A stretch of DNA of 64,000 nucleotides, from the NCBI GenBank assembly GCA_021323655.1, contig JAJPKO010000018.1:108410-172409 (forward strand), read 5' to 3'. Of this stretch, positions 51,049 to 59,141 are shown piece after piece; positions within the stretch are counted from its first letter, which is position 1; each line of letters begins with the position of its first letter. The translations under genes and the position numbers were made by a program. The notes beneath the pieces are model-generated. The model was not told the DNA's origin, searched no databases, and worked only from the letters and a program-made list of their open reading frames with translations. Source of the DNA: Acidobacteriaceae bacterium. Lineage in GTDB: Bacteria > Acidobacteriota > Terriglobia > Terriglobales > Acidobacteriaceae.

Positions 51049-51835
51049 GGTGTTTTGCTCCCGCGTGGCTGTCAGCAATCAGGGACGCAAAGCGCGCTTC
51101 CTGATCTGCATCGGAGACCGGAATCCGTGGAATCGCGAACAAATCGCAGCCTGGATGCGCCGGCCCACCGGTATAAGCGAACGCCGCACGGTAGCCGGCG
51201 CGCGCAGCAGCCTGCTCCAACTCAGGGTCATAAATCCCAAAAGGCCATGCCAACATGCTGATCTTCGTATTGAGCTGCTTCGCAAGAACTTCTTTCGAGC
51301 GGGTCAGTTGAACTGCAACGAAGGCCTGGTACGCATCTGGCGATAATCGCGCGCCCTCCTTCTGAAAATTAGGGTGCCAATAGGTATGAGATTCAATATC
51401 TACCAACCCAGACTGCTGCATGATGCGCAATTGTTCCCAGGTCAGCGCGTAGGAAGCCTTTGAGATGGCCGAAGGATAAATGAACAGCGCGACAGGGATG
51501 CGATACCGCTGAATGACAGGAAACATCTCCATGTAAACGGAACGGTGGCCATCATCTGCAGTGATGACAACCGCAGGTAAATCAACTGCGGAAGAGTTTC
51601 CTTCAAGAAAATCGATTGCGGCGTGAAGTGAGACGAAATGATAGTGATGTTCGGTGAGCCAGGCCATCTGCTTTTCAAATACCAGCGTGCGTATGGTTGT
51701 GGGGCCTGCCTTCTCCGTATCAAAACGGTGATAGACAAGGATCGGAATTCCCTGCGCATTTGCCGTTGTCATGCCCAGGAGAACCGATAGAACCGCAATC
51801 ACAACTGCGCTGATGGCATTCAAAAGACGAACCAT
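51041..51835 (-). CDS. Polysaccharide deacetylase, NodB family
   Basis: The 264-aa precursor has a signal peptide (VVIAVLSVLLGMTTANA) and NodB motifs: ILVYHRFD, the metal-site DDG in VVITADDGHRS, SHTYWHP as the H-x3-H pair (in VDIESHTYWHPN), and a C-terminal WPFGIYD block. Such enzymes remove N-acetyl groups from surface polysaccharides or peptidoglycan. It is probably exported and is translationally coupled to the glycoside hydrolase, a pairing like PgaB's two domains. A CRP/FNR-like site lies about 42 bases upstream of its start. Confidence 0.85.
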   Translation of the reverse strand: MVRLLNAISAVVIAVLSVLLGMTTANAQGIPILVYHRFDTEKAGPTTIRTLVFEKQMAWLTEHHYHFVSLHAAIDFLEGNSSAVDLPAVVITADDGHRSVYMEMFPVIQRYRIPVALFIYPSAISKASYALTWEQLRIMQQSGLVDIESHTYWHPNFQKEGARLSPDAYQAFVAVQLTRSKEVLAKQLNTKISMLAWPFGIYDPELEQAAARAGYRAAFAYTGGPAHPGCDLFAIPRIPVSDADQEARFASLIADSHAGAKHHE

Positions 51836-51869
51836 GCACCAATCTTCTGCGGGACCTCAAAGAGTATGC

Positions 51870-51885
51870 TGTGATGCTTGTCACC
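51870..51885. promoter_or_regulatory. CRP/FNR-like site upstream of the deacetylase operon
   Basis: TGTGATGCTTGTCACC fits TGTGA-N6-TCACA with one mismatch. It is centred 42 bases before the deacetylase ATG, a distance suited to activation from the -41 region if the leader is very short, or to repression. Confidence 0.55.
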
Positions 51886-51946
51886 ACATCAAAGCTGATG
51901 CCATGATCAATCACATGTTGAGGCAAACATTTCCAGACACCTCACT

Positions 51947-52402
51947 CTATTGCAAGTGTGCCCATGCGCAGAAGTGCTGGATCTCCTGCGAGCTAAGGCG
52001 CGCTTCAAAATGAAATGGCCGATAGTACCAGAGAGGCATTTTCCCCTCCGTCATCATGGTGCATGCGTCAAGCAGGCGGATCCTCGACATCTCTGGGCTC
52101 AGACGATCCCACTGGGAAAAATTCAGACGCGCCAGGGCTTTCTGCCGATCATGCTGTATCAGTAAGGATGAAGGCCAAATGCTGGCATACCATGGATATT
52201 TCGGCTGGTCAGAATGGCAGTTAAAGCATACGCGATGAATCGTGTTCTTGATCTGAGGATCAGCTTTCAGCATTACCTCCATGCTGGCCGATGGTGGACT
52301 GCATGGTTGACCAGCGATGGCGCTGCTCGAAGAGTGGAAGACAAGCAGTATAACGAGAGCGGTAATTGTCGCAATACTCAGGATCATCAAAACTCTTCTC
52401 AT
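51947..52402 (-). CDS. Periplasmic haem-binding domain protein
   Basis: The 151-aa protein has an N-terminal signal anchor (LMILSIATITALVILLVF) and the haem-binding domain seen in small acidobacterial and Bacteroidetes cytochromes: VCFNCHSDQPKYPWYASIWP, with CxxCH binding one c-type haem, and a distal MPLWYYRPFH segment that may supply the second axial ligand. Its start overlaps the peroxidase stop by four bases (ATGA), so it is the second gene of that operon and a likely electron partner of the peroxidase. Confidence 0.8.
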   Translation of the reverse strand: MRRVLMILSIATITALVILLVFHSSSSAIAGQPCSPPSASMEVMLKADPQIKNTIHRVCFNCHSDQPKYPWYASIWPSSLLIQHDRQKALARLNFSQWDRLSPEMSRIRLLDACTMMTEGKMPLWYYRPFHFEARLSSQEIQHFCAWAHLQ

Positions 52403-53472
52403 AACCCAAATCCCTTCCCAGTAGTTGCCTGGTTTGATAACGATGTGTTTGCATTCCCTTGTGTGGAGGGAAAAGCTGGAGGCGCAATGTACTTGTCCGG
52501 TAAGACTCCAGTAAGTGACTTGAGAAAGGAAACAATCTGGCCGACTTGCTCGGGCCGGAGGTTCTCACCGCACTGATATTTAGCCATCAAGCGGACTGCC
52601 TCATTCAAGGAGGCAATCTGCCCGTCGTGGAAATACGGTCCCGTCTTCTCGATATTGCGAAGTGTGGGGACCTTGAAGACCAGCCGGTCACGATCCATCA
52701 ATGTCACCTGATAGCGACCGAGATCGTGCTGGTCTGGCCAAGCTGTCAGATAGCCAAGTTTCTGAAAGGAATTGCCGCCGAGGCCTTTCCCCGCATGACA
52801 GGTAGCGCATCCGACCTTCAGAAAAAGCTTCAATCCCTTCTTCTCCTCGTCGTTGAGCGCATTTGTATCGCCCTCTAGATAACGGTCCCAACGCGACGGT
52901 GTAAGCAGGCCTTGTTCAAATGCTGCAACCGCTTCTGCAAAATGATCGAACGTAACTGGGTCGGCAGAGTCCGGAAACGCTTGCCGAAACGCTGACACGT
53001 AGCCCGGAATACTCTTGATACGGACGACAACCATATCAGCATTGGGCACTCCCATTTCCACTGGGTTCAGGATGGGGCCCTTCGCCTGCGCCACCAGATC
53101 CCTGGCCCGCCCATCCCAGAACTGCGCCAAATTCAATGCTGCGTTGTATACGGTTGGCGCATTGCGGCCGCCTAACTTTCCATCATGCCCAGTTGAAAAG
53201 CTGTGTCCGTCCACGCCATAGGCGTTCAGGAGATGACAGGAGTTGCAGGAGGTGTTCTCGCCTGCCGATAGCCGCTTGTCGTAAAAGAGTTTTCGCCCAA
53301 GATCGACACGGGCCTGCAGGGCCGCTGGTATGGCCGGGGCTTTAAGGGCAGAAAACCGACTGCGCAAAACTTCTGGTGAGAGGTCTGTTGAGGGATCGGA
53401 ATCAAAAGAACTGCACCCTGGCAGTGCTAACAGGATGCTCAGCCCGAAAAGTGCTGCAAAAATCCGGATCAT
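52399..53472 (-). CDS. Di-haem cytochrome c peroxidase / MauG-like lipoprotein
   Basis: From ATG 53472 (GGAG about six bases upstream) the product is 357 aa and begins with a lipoprotein signal (MIRIFAALFGLSILLALPGC). Two haem sites are present: CNSCH in the first domain and CATCHAGKG in the second, with KVPTLRNIEKTGPYFHDG typical of the CCP/MauG family. These enzymes reduce H2O2 in the periplasm or oxidise protein side chains. The gene is divergent from the histidine kinase and has a candidate sigma-54 promoter of its own at 53507-53524, next to the shared enhancer palindromes. The downstream haem protein overlaps it by four bases. Confidence 0.88.
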   Translation of the reverse strand: MIRIFAALFGLSILLALPGCSSFDSDPSTDLSPEVLRSRFSALKAPAIPAALQARVDLGRKLFYDKRLSAGENTSCNSCHLLNAYGVDGHSFSTGHDGKLGGRNAPTVYNAALNLAQFWDGRARDLVAQAKGPILNPVEMGVPNADMVVVRIKSIPGYVSAFRQAFPDSADPVTFDHFAEAVAAFEQGLLTPSRWDRYLEGDTNALNDEEKKGLKLFLKVGCATCHAGKGLGGNSFQKLGYLTAWPDQHDLGRYQVTLMDRDRLVFKVPTLRNIEKTGPYFHDGQIASLNEAVRLMAKYQCGENLRPEQVGQIVSFLKSLTGVLPDKYIAPPAFPSTQGNANTSLSNQATTGKGFGL

Positions 53473-53506
53473 GTCTCTCTCCTCATGAGCAATACAATGA
53501 GGACAA

Positions 53507-53524
53507 GAGCACCTGGATGGCCAT
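53507..53524 (-). promoter_or_regulatory. Candidate sigma-54 promoter of the peroxidase operon
   Basis: Read on the minus strand, ATGGCCATCCAGGTGCTC has GG and GC exactly ten bases apart. The boxes are weaker than consensus (TGGCC and GTGCT). Predicted transcription starts near 53497, about 25 bases before the ATG. The enhancer palindrome at 53585-53600 is about 71 bases upstream. Confidence 0.5.
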
Positions 53525-53584
53525 TCCATGGCGCTTGGAAAGTGCTGAACAAGTAACAAGATCACTGATCAACTCCCATACAGA

Positions 53585-53621
53585 GTTCAACGGTTTGAAC
53601 GAAAAGTTTCATTTTTTGAAT
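53585..53621. promoter_or_regulatory. Enhancer palindromes between the divergent peroxidase and kinase operons
   Basis: GTTCAACGGTTTGAAC (53585-53600) is a perfect GTTCAA-N4-TTGAAC inverted repeat. GTTTCATTTTTTGAAT (53606-53621) is a weaker copy 21 bp further on. The strong site is nearly equidistant from the two divergent -24 boxes (about 71 and 77 bases). The same pair in the same order recurs at 56461-56497 before the efflux operon. Confidence 0.75.
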
Positions 53622-53666
53622 TCGAACTCGAGATCCATTGGAACGTTTGTTTCAAATGACACCAGG

Positions 53667-53684
53667 TTGGCACCTAAGGTGCAT
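53667..53684 (+). promoter_or_regulatory. Sigma-54 promoter of the two-component operon
   Basis: TTGGCACCTAAGGTGCAT has GG at 53669-53670 and GC at 53681-53682, exactly ten bases apart, with a perfect TGGCAC box. Transcription should start near 53693, about 30 bases before ATG 53723. It implies positive autoregulation by the encoded NtrC-type regulator. Confidence 0.8.
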
Positions 53685-53722
53685 TACTCCATGTGGACTT
53701 CAGTGCCCCCTTGGTAAACGGA

Positions 53723-55069
53723 ATGCACAAACGATCTGAACCTATGAATGAAAATGAACATCGAATCCCTCACCGCTTTTCCTTTGCAGACGGTATCGTC
53801 AGTCGCTCGGTAATTGGCTCGGTTCATCTTGCAGTCCTGTTGGCTTTCTTTGCCATGCAGTTTGCCTTCACAGCATTCATTCCCATCCCCCCAACTCCCG
53901 TCTTCTTTCTGGTCGCATTTGGCGCAGGTATTCGTATTATGGAGATCCTGACCGCTCGGCATGTTCCAATTCAGGACGATGCCAGGAACCGGTTGTTTGC
54001 TGTACCGTCGATCGTCTGGACTTTGCTCTTGGCGCTTCTTCTGGCAGTACTTACGCGCCAGCCGGACACCACCTACTTTGGCATGCTGATCTTGCCAATC
54101 CTCGAAGCGGCGATTTATTTCTCGCTTCTCACGACACTGCTGGTAGCGGCATCGGCTGCTTCCATCTCTGCATTTTGGGTCGCATATGTTTCGGGCTTCC
54201 ATTCGCCATTCGCAAGCGGCGAGATACTGGAAGCAAGCACGTTGATTTTGGTGTACTTTGTTGTCGGATGCCTGGTGTGGCTACTGGTAAACCTGCTGCG
54301 CGATCGAGAAGAACGCCTTCGCCAACAAATGGAAGACCTGAATGCCGCGCGCAGCAAGCTGATCGAGAAGGAGAAGCTTGCCGCCGTTGGTCGCCTTGCC
54401 AGCGCCGTTGCCCACGAGATTCGGAACCCTGTAGCTATCATTTCAAGCGCGCTCGAGACTTCGGCTTCCGCATCGATTTCAGTAAACGAGCGTGAAGAGA
54501 TGTCCAGAATTGCCACCCTGGAGGCCAGGCGGCTCGAACGGCTGACTACTGAGTTCCTTACATATGCCAGACCAGCAAGTTCCCCGTTCCAACCAGTGGA
54601 TATTCCTACGCTGGTTGGCTACATCATATCGATTGTTCAACCGCATGCCTTGCAGAAGAGCCTCCAGATTGAATCCCGAGTGTGCGATCATTGCCTGCTA
54701 TTCGGCGATGAGGGCCAGCTACAACAAGCATTGTTGAACCTGATGCGCAACGCAATCGAGGCATCCCCACAAAATGGCCACATTTCGGTCGTGGCAGAGC
54801 GGTCCTCCAAAGAGTCCTTTCGAATCCGAATTAAAAATACCGGCAGTGCCATTCCGCCCAATATTGCACAACACATCTTTGAGCCATTCTTTACCACGAA
54901 GCCAGGCGGAACAGGATTAGGCCTCGCGATCGTACGGAGCATCGCTGAGCGTCACCACGGTGAGGTGCATCTGGAACAGAATGATCCCGATCAGATTGTT
55001 TTCACCATGATTCTTCCTGTGTGTGATGGGGGAGATATGCATAGGACACAAAAAGAAATGGAGCTTTAG
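53723..55069 (+). CDS. Membrane sensor histidine kinase of a sigma-54 two-component system
   Basis: From ATG 53723 the protein is 448 aa. Five or six hydrophobic segments (between residues about 29 and 191) form a membrane sensor with short loops and no large periplasmic domain. A coiled coil (LRDREERLRQQMEDLNAARS) leads to the dimerisation box LASAVAHEIRNPVAIISSA (His231), the N box NLMRNAIEASPQNG, and G boxes including FEPFFTTKPGGTGLGLAI. It precedes the response regulator by two bases. Six-helix kinases paired with NtrC-type regulators and metal-efflux genes resemble HydH/ZraS-like systems in role, though their periplasmic domain is absent here. Confidence 0.87.
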   Translation: MHKRSEPMNENEHRIPHRFSFADGIVSRSVIGSVHLAVLLAFFAMQFAFTAFIPIPPTPVFFLVAFGAGIRIMEILTARHVPIQDDARNRLFAVPSIVWTLLLALLLAVLTRQPDTTYFGMLILPILEAAIYFSLLTTLLVAASAASISAFWVAYVSGFHSPFASGEILEASTLILVYFVVGCLVWLLVNLLRDREERLRQQMEDLNAARSKLIEKEKLAAVGRLASAVAHEIRNPVAIISSALETSASASISVNEREEMSRIATLEARRLERLTTEFLTYARPASSPFQPVDIPTLVGYIISIVQPHALQKSLQIESRVCDHCLLFGDEGQLQQALLNLMRNAIEASPQNGHISVVAERSSKESFRIRIKNTGSAIPPNIAQHIFEPFFTTKPGGTGLGLAIVRSIAERHHGEVHLEQNDPDQIVFTMILPVCDGGDMHRTQKEMEL

Positions 55070-55071
55070 GT

Positions 55072-56445
55072 ATGGCACGCGTTCTGATCGTTGAAGATGA
55101 ACCAAACATGCGTAAGGTGCTTTCTGCGAATCTGCGGCAAGATGCACATATGCTTATCGAAGCGTCCACGCTCAAGGAAGGCCTGCAGGCTGTTTACGGT
55201 AACGACTTCGATGTTGTTTTGCTCGACCAGAAGCTGCCGGATGGCGAAGGCACTGAGGTGCTCAAGGCGATCCAGCAGTCGGAGCCATCCACCGCTGTGG
55301 TGATGCTCTCAGCTTATGGGACCGTAGAGTTGGCCGTCGAAGCCATGCGCATTGGCGCCTTTGACTTCCTAACCAAGCCCTTCTCTCCGGATAACCTCCG
55401 GGCCGTCGTTCGGCGAGCTGCGGAACGTGCTCAGTTGCACCGTGAAAACTATCTTTTGAGGAGCGCGGTTGATCGGCTTGAGGGACAATCGGAGATACGG
55501 GGTAGCAGTCCAGCTGCCGTCAAGCTGCGTGAATTGATCTCACGGGTTGGGCCGACCGGCGCGACCGTCCTCATCACGGGAGAGACTGGCACCGGCAAGG
55601 AATTAGTCGCGCGTGCTATACACAAGAGCAGCCAGCGGGCAAGCAAACCGCTCATAAGCGTCAACTGCGCTGCTTTTTCAGAAACACTGCTCGAAAGTGA
55701 ACTCTTTGGACATGAACGCGGGGCCTTCACCGGTGCGGATAGGACGCGGTATGGACTCTTCGAAGCAGCGCATGAGGGAACACTCTTTCTCGATGAGGCC
55801 GGGGAGATGTCCATTGCCGCGCAGGCAAAACTATTACGCGTGCTGGCAGAAGGAAAGATCATCCGCCTGGGGTCTACAGTTGCGCGCGATGTCGACGTTC
55901 GGGTATTGGCGGCCACGCATCGCGATCTCAGGAAAGAGGTCCGGGAGGGAAGATTTCGGCAAGATCTCTATTATCGACTTGCCATTGTTCCAATCGAGGT
56001 CCCGCCCCTTCGCGAGAGAATTGCCGATATTCCAGAGATCGCGCAGTACCTCTTGCACCAGATCGCCAACGATCTGAAGATCGCCCCGCGGGTACTTCAT
56101 CCTGACGCAGAGCAACAACTGATGGCCTACAACTTTCCCGGCAACGTGCGAGAGCTCCGCAATCTGCTTGAGCGTGCCTGCATACTGAGTACCGGTCCGG
56201 AAATACTCTGGTTCGACCTGCCTGAAGTTGTCTCGGACCTGGCAAACACAAAGTCCACCCTGCAGTTCTTCAATGGAGCAACTTTGCCTGAAGAGCTTCA
56301 TCTGCGTAGCGCGCTCGCGTCATTGGAACGGGCGATTATCGAGCAGATGCTGATGAGGACCGGCGGGGTGAAGAGCGAGGCGGCGCGACGGCTTGGACTT
56401 TCGAAAAGCGACCTCAGTTATAAATTAGCTAAATACAATCTTTAG
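55072..56445 (+). CDS. NtrC-family response regulator, sigma-54 activator
   Basis: The 457-aa protein has a receiver domain (residues 1-120) with acidic pair Glu8/Asp9, phospho-acceptor Asp52 in VVLLDQKLPDG and Lys102. The AAA+ domain has Walker A GETGTGKE (170-177) and GAFTGA (217-222), the loop that contacts sigma-54. A Fis-type helix-turn-helix (GGVKSEAARRLGLSKSDLSYKLAKYNL region, 430-457) ends it. It is the obvious candidate to bind the GTTCAA-N4-TTGAAC palindromes found in front of its own operon and of the efflux operon that begins 145 bases downstream. Confidence 0.92.
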   Translation: MARVLIVEDEPNMRKVLSANLRQDAHMLIEASTLKEGLQAVYGNDFDVVLLDQKLPDGEGTEVLKAIQQSEPSTAVVMLSAYGTVELAVEAMRIGAFDFLTKPFSPDNLRAVVRRAAERAQLHRENYLLRSAVDRLEGQSEIRGSSPAAVKLRELISRVGPTGATVLITGETGTGKELVARAIHKSSQRASKPLISVNCAAFSETLLESELFGHERGAFTGADRTRYGLFEAAHEGTLFLDEAGEMSIAAQAKLLRVLAEGKIIRLGSTVARDVDVRVLAATHRDLRKEVREGRFRQDLYYRLAIVPIEVPPLRERIADIPEIAQYLLHQIANDLKIAPRVLHPDAEQQLMAYNFPGNVRELRNLLERACILSTGPEILWFDLPEVVSDLANTKSTLQFFNGATLPEELHLRSALASLERAIIEQMLMRTGGVKSEAARRLGLSKSDLSYKLAKYNL

Positions 56446-56460
56446 AGATGTACACCAGGG

Positions 56461-56497
56461 GTTCAAAATCCTGAACACGCTGTTTGAATTTTTGTCC
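56461..56497. promoter_or_regulatory. Enhancer palindromes upstream of the efflux operon
   Basis: GTTCAAAATCCTGAAC (56461-56476) is a GTTCA-N6-TGAAC inverted repeat, the same motif as at 53585. GTTTGAATTTTTGTCC (56482-56497) is a weak copy exactly 21 bp later. They end about 60 bases before the -24 GG of the sigma-54 promoter. Confidence 0.75.
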
Positions 56498-56555
56498 TGC
56501 TCCCAGGCAATCTACGCCGTGAATGCATGATTATTCAGTAATGGCTCAATTTGGT

Positions 56556-56573
56556 TTGGTCATATGATTGCTT
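56556..56573 (+). promoter_or_regulatory. Sigma-54 promoter of the efflux operon
   Basis: TTGGTCATATGATTGCTT has GG at 56558-56559 and GC at 56570-56571 with ten bases between, and a good TTGCT -12 box. Transcription is predicted near 56582, giving a leader of only about eight bases before ATG 56590, similar to the permease gene at 24185. Confidence 0.7.
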
Positions 56574-56589
56574 TTCCCATGGTAGCCGT

Positions 56590-57834
56590 ATGACGCGTCC
56601 CGTCGCCAAATTGCTGCTAACCGAACTCGCTATCTCAATCTTCTTGCCTTTCTGCATGCAGGCCCAAAGCGCGCAGCAACAAGACCTTTCTTTACGCGAT
56701 GCCATTACATCTGCTATTCGCAACCGTCCTGAGTTGCAGGCTGCAACTCAGAACGAAGAGGCAGCGGTTCAGCTTCGCCGGCAGGCCCGCATTATTCCAA
56801 ATCCGCGCTTGTTCTATCAATCAGAGAACCTGCGTCCCGGAGTCGATTTCCCGCAGGGTGTCGATACTTATGCCTACGCCAGTGAGTTGCTGGAGGTGTC
56901 CGGCCGGCGAGGTGCTCGCATCGCCGCAGCCGATAGCACTGTTCGCCGCGCTCAGCTTACCTTGGAGCTACAACGGCGAACCATTGAGCTTCACGTGGCC
57001 CAAGCCTACTGGGAGGCACTGCGGCTGCAATACCTGCGGACACTTGCCGATCAGAATGTCGGCTACTATCGCGAGATTCTCGACTATCACCAGAAACGTT
57101 TCAACGAAGGAAAGATTGCTGCGGTCGACCTGCTTCGCGTACGACTGGAGGAGGCACGGGCCGAGGCCAGCGCTGAATCCAGCAGACTCGCCGAGGCCCA
57201 GGCAAAGCAGAAACTAGCCCGTGAGATGGGATTAGTTACCGCGAACAACTGGAGGCTTACCGAACCCTTCGATGTGCTCAATCCACCAAAGGAGCCTGCT
57301 TCTACAAATAATCCACAGGACGAGCGCATCGAAGTGGGCCTGGCCAGGCAGTCAATCGATGCGGCACGCGCCAACCTGATGACACAAAAGGCACAGGGTA
57401 GGCCAGATATCGACGTACTCTTTGGGTACAAACGAACGGCGGGCTTCGACACAATGATTGCCGGCTTTCAAGTGAACCTTCCAGTTTTTGACCGCAATCA
57501 AGGGGCAGCATCCGCCGCACGATTTGATGTCGAAGCCAGTCAGTCCATGCTTGCCGCAGCACGGCAGCAGAGCGCGAACGATCTTGAGCTGGCGCGCATC
57601 TCCTTTGACACATGGCGCCGTCAGGTCTCGGAACGATATCGTCCCCTGCTCGACCAGGCAATCGATATCGCGAACATTTCTCGTGCAGCCTATCGCGAAG
57701 GAGGCACTGATCTACTTCGCCTGCTGGATGCTGAACGATTACGCGTCGATACGCAAAGCGCTTGGGTGGAGGCTCTGGGTAATTATCACCAGAGCGTCCT
57801 TTCGCTGGAGTATGCCGAGGGCCTTGAACCATGA
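56590..57834 (+). CDS. CzcC-type outer-membrane efflux protein
   Basis: The 414-aa precursor (ATG 56590; the frame is open to 56551, but that lies within the promoter) has a signal peptide (LLLTELAISIFLPFCMQAQS). Two OEP repeats follow: LSLRDAITSAIRNRPELQAA and, in the second half, ISRAAYREGGTDLLRLLDAERL. It should form the TolC-like trimer of the metal-efflux pump encoded by the next two genes. The stop overlaps the next start by four bases (ATGA). Confidence 0.87.
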   Translation: MTRPVAKLLLTELAISIFLPFCMQAQSAQQQDLSLRDAITSAIRNRPELQAATQNEEAAVQLRRQARIIPNPRLFYQSENLRPGVDFPQGVDTYAYASELLEVSGRRGARIAAADSTVRRAQLTLELQRRTIELHVAQAYWEALRLQYLRTLADQNVGYYREILDYHQKRFNEGKIAAVDLLRVRLEEARAEASAESSRLAEAQAKQKLAREMGLVTANNWRLTEPFDVLNPPKEPASTNNPQDERIEVGLARQSIDAARANLMTQKAQGRPDIDVLFGYKRTAGFDTMIAGFQVNLPVFDRNQGAASAARFDVEASQSMLAAARQQSANDLELARISFDTWRRQVSERYRPLLDQAIDIANISRAAYREGGTDLLRLLDAERLRVDTQSAWVEALGNYHQSVLSLEYAEGLEP

Positions 57835-59135
57835 TCATGGAAACCAGGAAGGACCCACGACCTGTGACGAGATCGCATACTGCGGAACGTAGAGCAACAC
57901 ATCCGGCACACGCAATGTGTGTGCTTGCAGCAATGGTCGTAGTGATGAGTTTCGCCACCGGTTGCCGCGGTTCGGCTTCGTCGGTAGTTAATACCCAGCC
58001 GAACCCATCGAGCGGGCCTGCCGCTGCGAAGAGTAACCCGGACGGCGCTGAGATTGTTCTACCTGTCGAGGAACAACGAGGTACCATCACCACCACAAAG
58101 CTTATGGTCCAGGACGTACCTGCGCTCCTGCAGTTTCCTGGAAAGATCGTCTTGCCTGACAACGAGATCTGGCACGTCGGCGTGCTGACCACAGGGCGCA
58201 TCGAACGCGTCTACGCAAACCTGGGTGACTATGTGCACCAAGGCACTGTGCTGGCACGGATGCACAGCCACGATGTACACGAAGCACGCGCAGCATATGC
58301 CATGGCGCTTGCGGAAAGGAACCGGTTACAGTCAGCGGAGTCCCTCGCACAGGTGAACTATGATCGCATGCAGCGCCTCTACAATCTCCGCGCGGCATCC
58401 GTCGAGCAGACGGAGCAGGCTCGCCAGGAGTTAGTTAATGCCAAAACTGCTCTCGCAAATGCAGTAACCGACGTCGTTCGCACCAGGACTCATCTGGAGG
58501 AGAATCTTGGCATACCTGCGGACCTGCCTGCGAACAGAAATAATGAAGACGCTGAACTGATTCCAATCATCGCGCCTGCGAGCGGATATGTTCTGCAAAA
58601 GAACGCAACCCCTGGCACGACCGTAGCACCCGCTACCGACATCTTCATCCTCGGGGACACAAGGCACCTATGGATGATTGCCTCTGTCGGCCAGGAAATT
58701 CTTGGGCAATTGAAGGTCGGACAAAGCGCGTGGGTCACGCTTCCTGGAGTTCCGGGGCAGCGGTTTGTTGGGCGTATCAGCAACCTCGGACAGGAGTTCG
58801 ACCCAACGACGCGGCGTCTGCCGGTCCGCATCGATCTTGAACATCCTGGCACCATTCTGCGTCCTGAGATGCTGGCGACCGCAGAGATCGCCATCGGTGA
58901 GACGCACCCGCTCATTGTTGTCCCCCCTGAGGCCGTGCAGCAGGTTAACGGGCAGGATGTCGTCTTTGTGCGCAAGTCCTCCGACCGCTTCACGCTCCGT
59001 CCGGTACGCGTCGGCAACTCGGTCGACGGCAAGGTCGTTCTTGCTGAGGGAGTGCATCCGGGCGAGGAGATCGTCACTCAGGGCAGTTTTTTGCTGAAGT
59101 CCCAGTTTCTTAAAGCTTCCATGCAGGGAGATTGA
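57831..59135 (+). CDS. CzcB-type membrane fusion lipoprotein
   Basis: The 434-aa adaptor carries a lipobox after a hydrophobic stretch (CVLAAMVVVMSFATGC), so it is anchored to the inner membrane through lipid. The body has the barrel, lipoyl and helical-hairpin order of CzcB/CusB proteins: IVLPDNEIWHVGVLTTGRIERV, the hairpin with NRLQSAESLAQVNYDRMQRL, then IIAPASGYVLQKNATPGTTV and a C-terminal barrel. There is no N- or C-terminal metal-binding His or Met cluster, so the substrate is not clear from this subunit. It is translationally coupled to the upstream outer-membrane gene. Confidence 0.88.
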   Translation: MIMETRKDPRPVTRSHTAERRATHPAHAMCVLAAMVVVMSFATGCRGSASSVVNTQPNPSSGPAAAKSNPDGAEIVLPVEEQRGTITTTKLMVQDVPALLQFPGKIVLPDNEIWHVGVLTTGRIERVYANLGDYVHQGTVLARMHSHDVHEARAAYAMALAERNRLQSAESLAQVNYDRMQRLYNLRAASVEQTEQARQELVNAKTALANAVTDVVRTRTHLEENLGIPADLPANRNNEDAELIPIIAPASGYVLQKNATPGTTVAPATDIFILGDTRHLWMIASVGQEILGQLKVGQSAWVTLPGVPGQRFVGRISNLGQEFDPTTRRLPVRIDLEHPGTILRPEMLATAEIAIGETHPLIVVPPEAVQQVNGQDVVFVRKSSDRFTLRPVRVGNSVDGKVVLAEGVHPGEEIVTQGSFLLKSQFLKASMQGD

Positions 59136-59141
59136 TACGCC

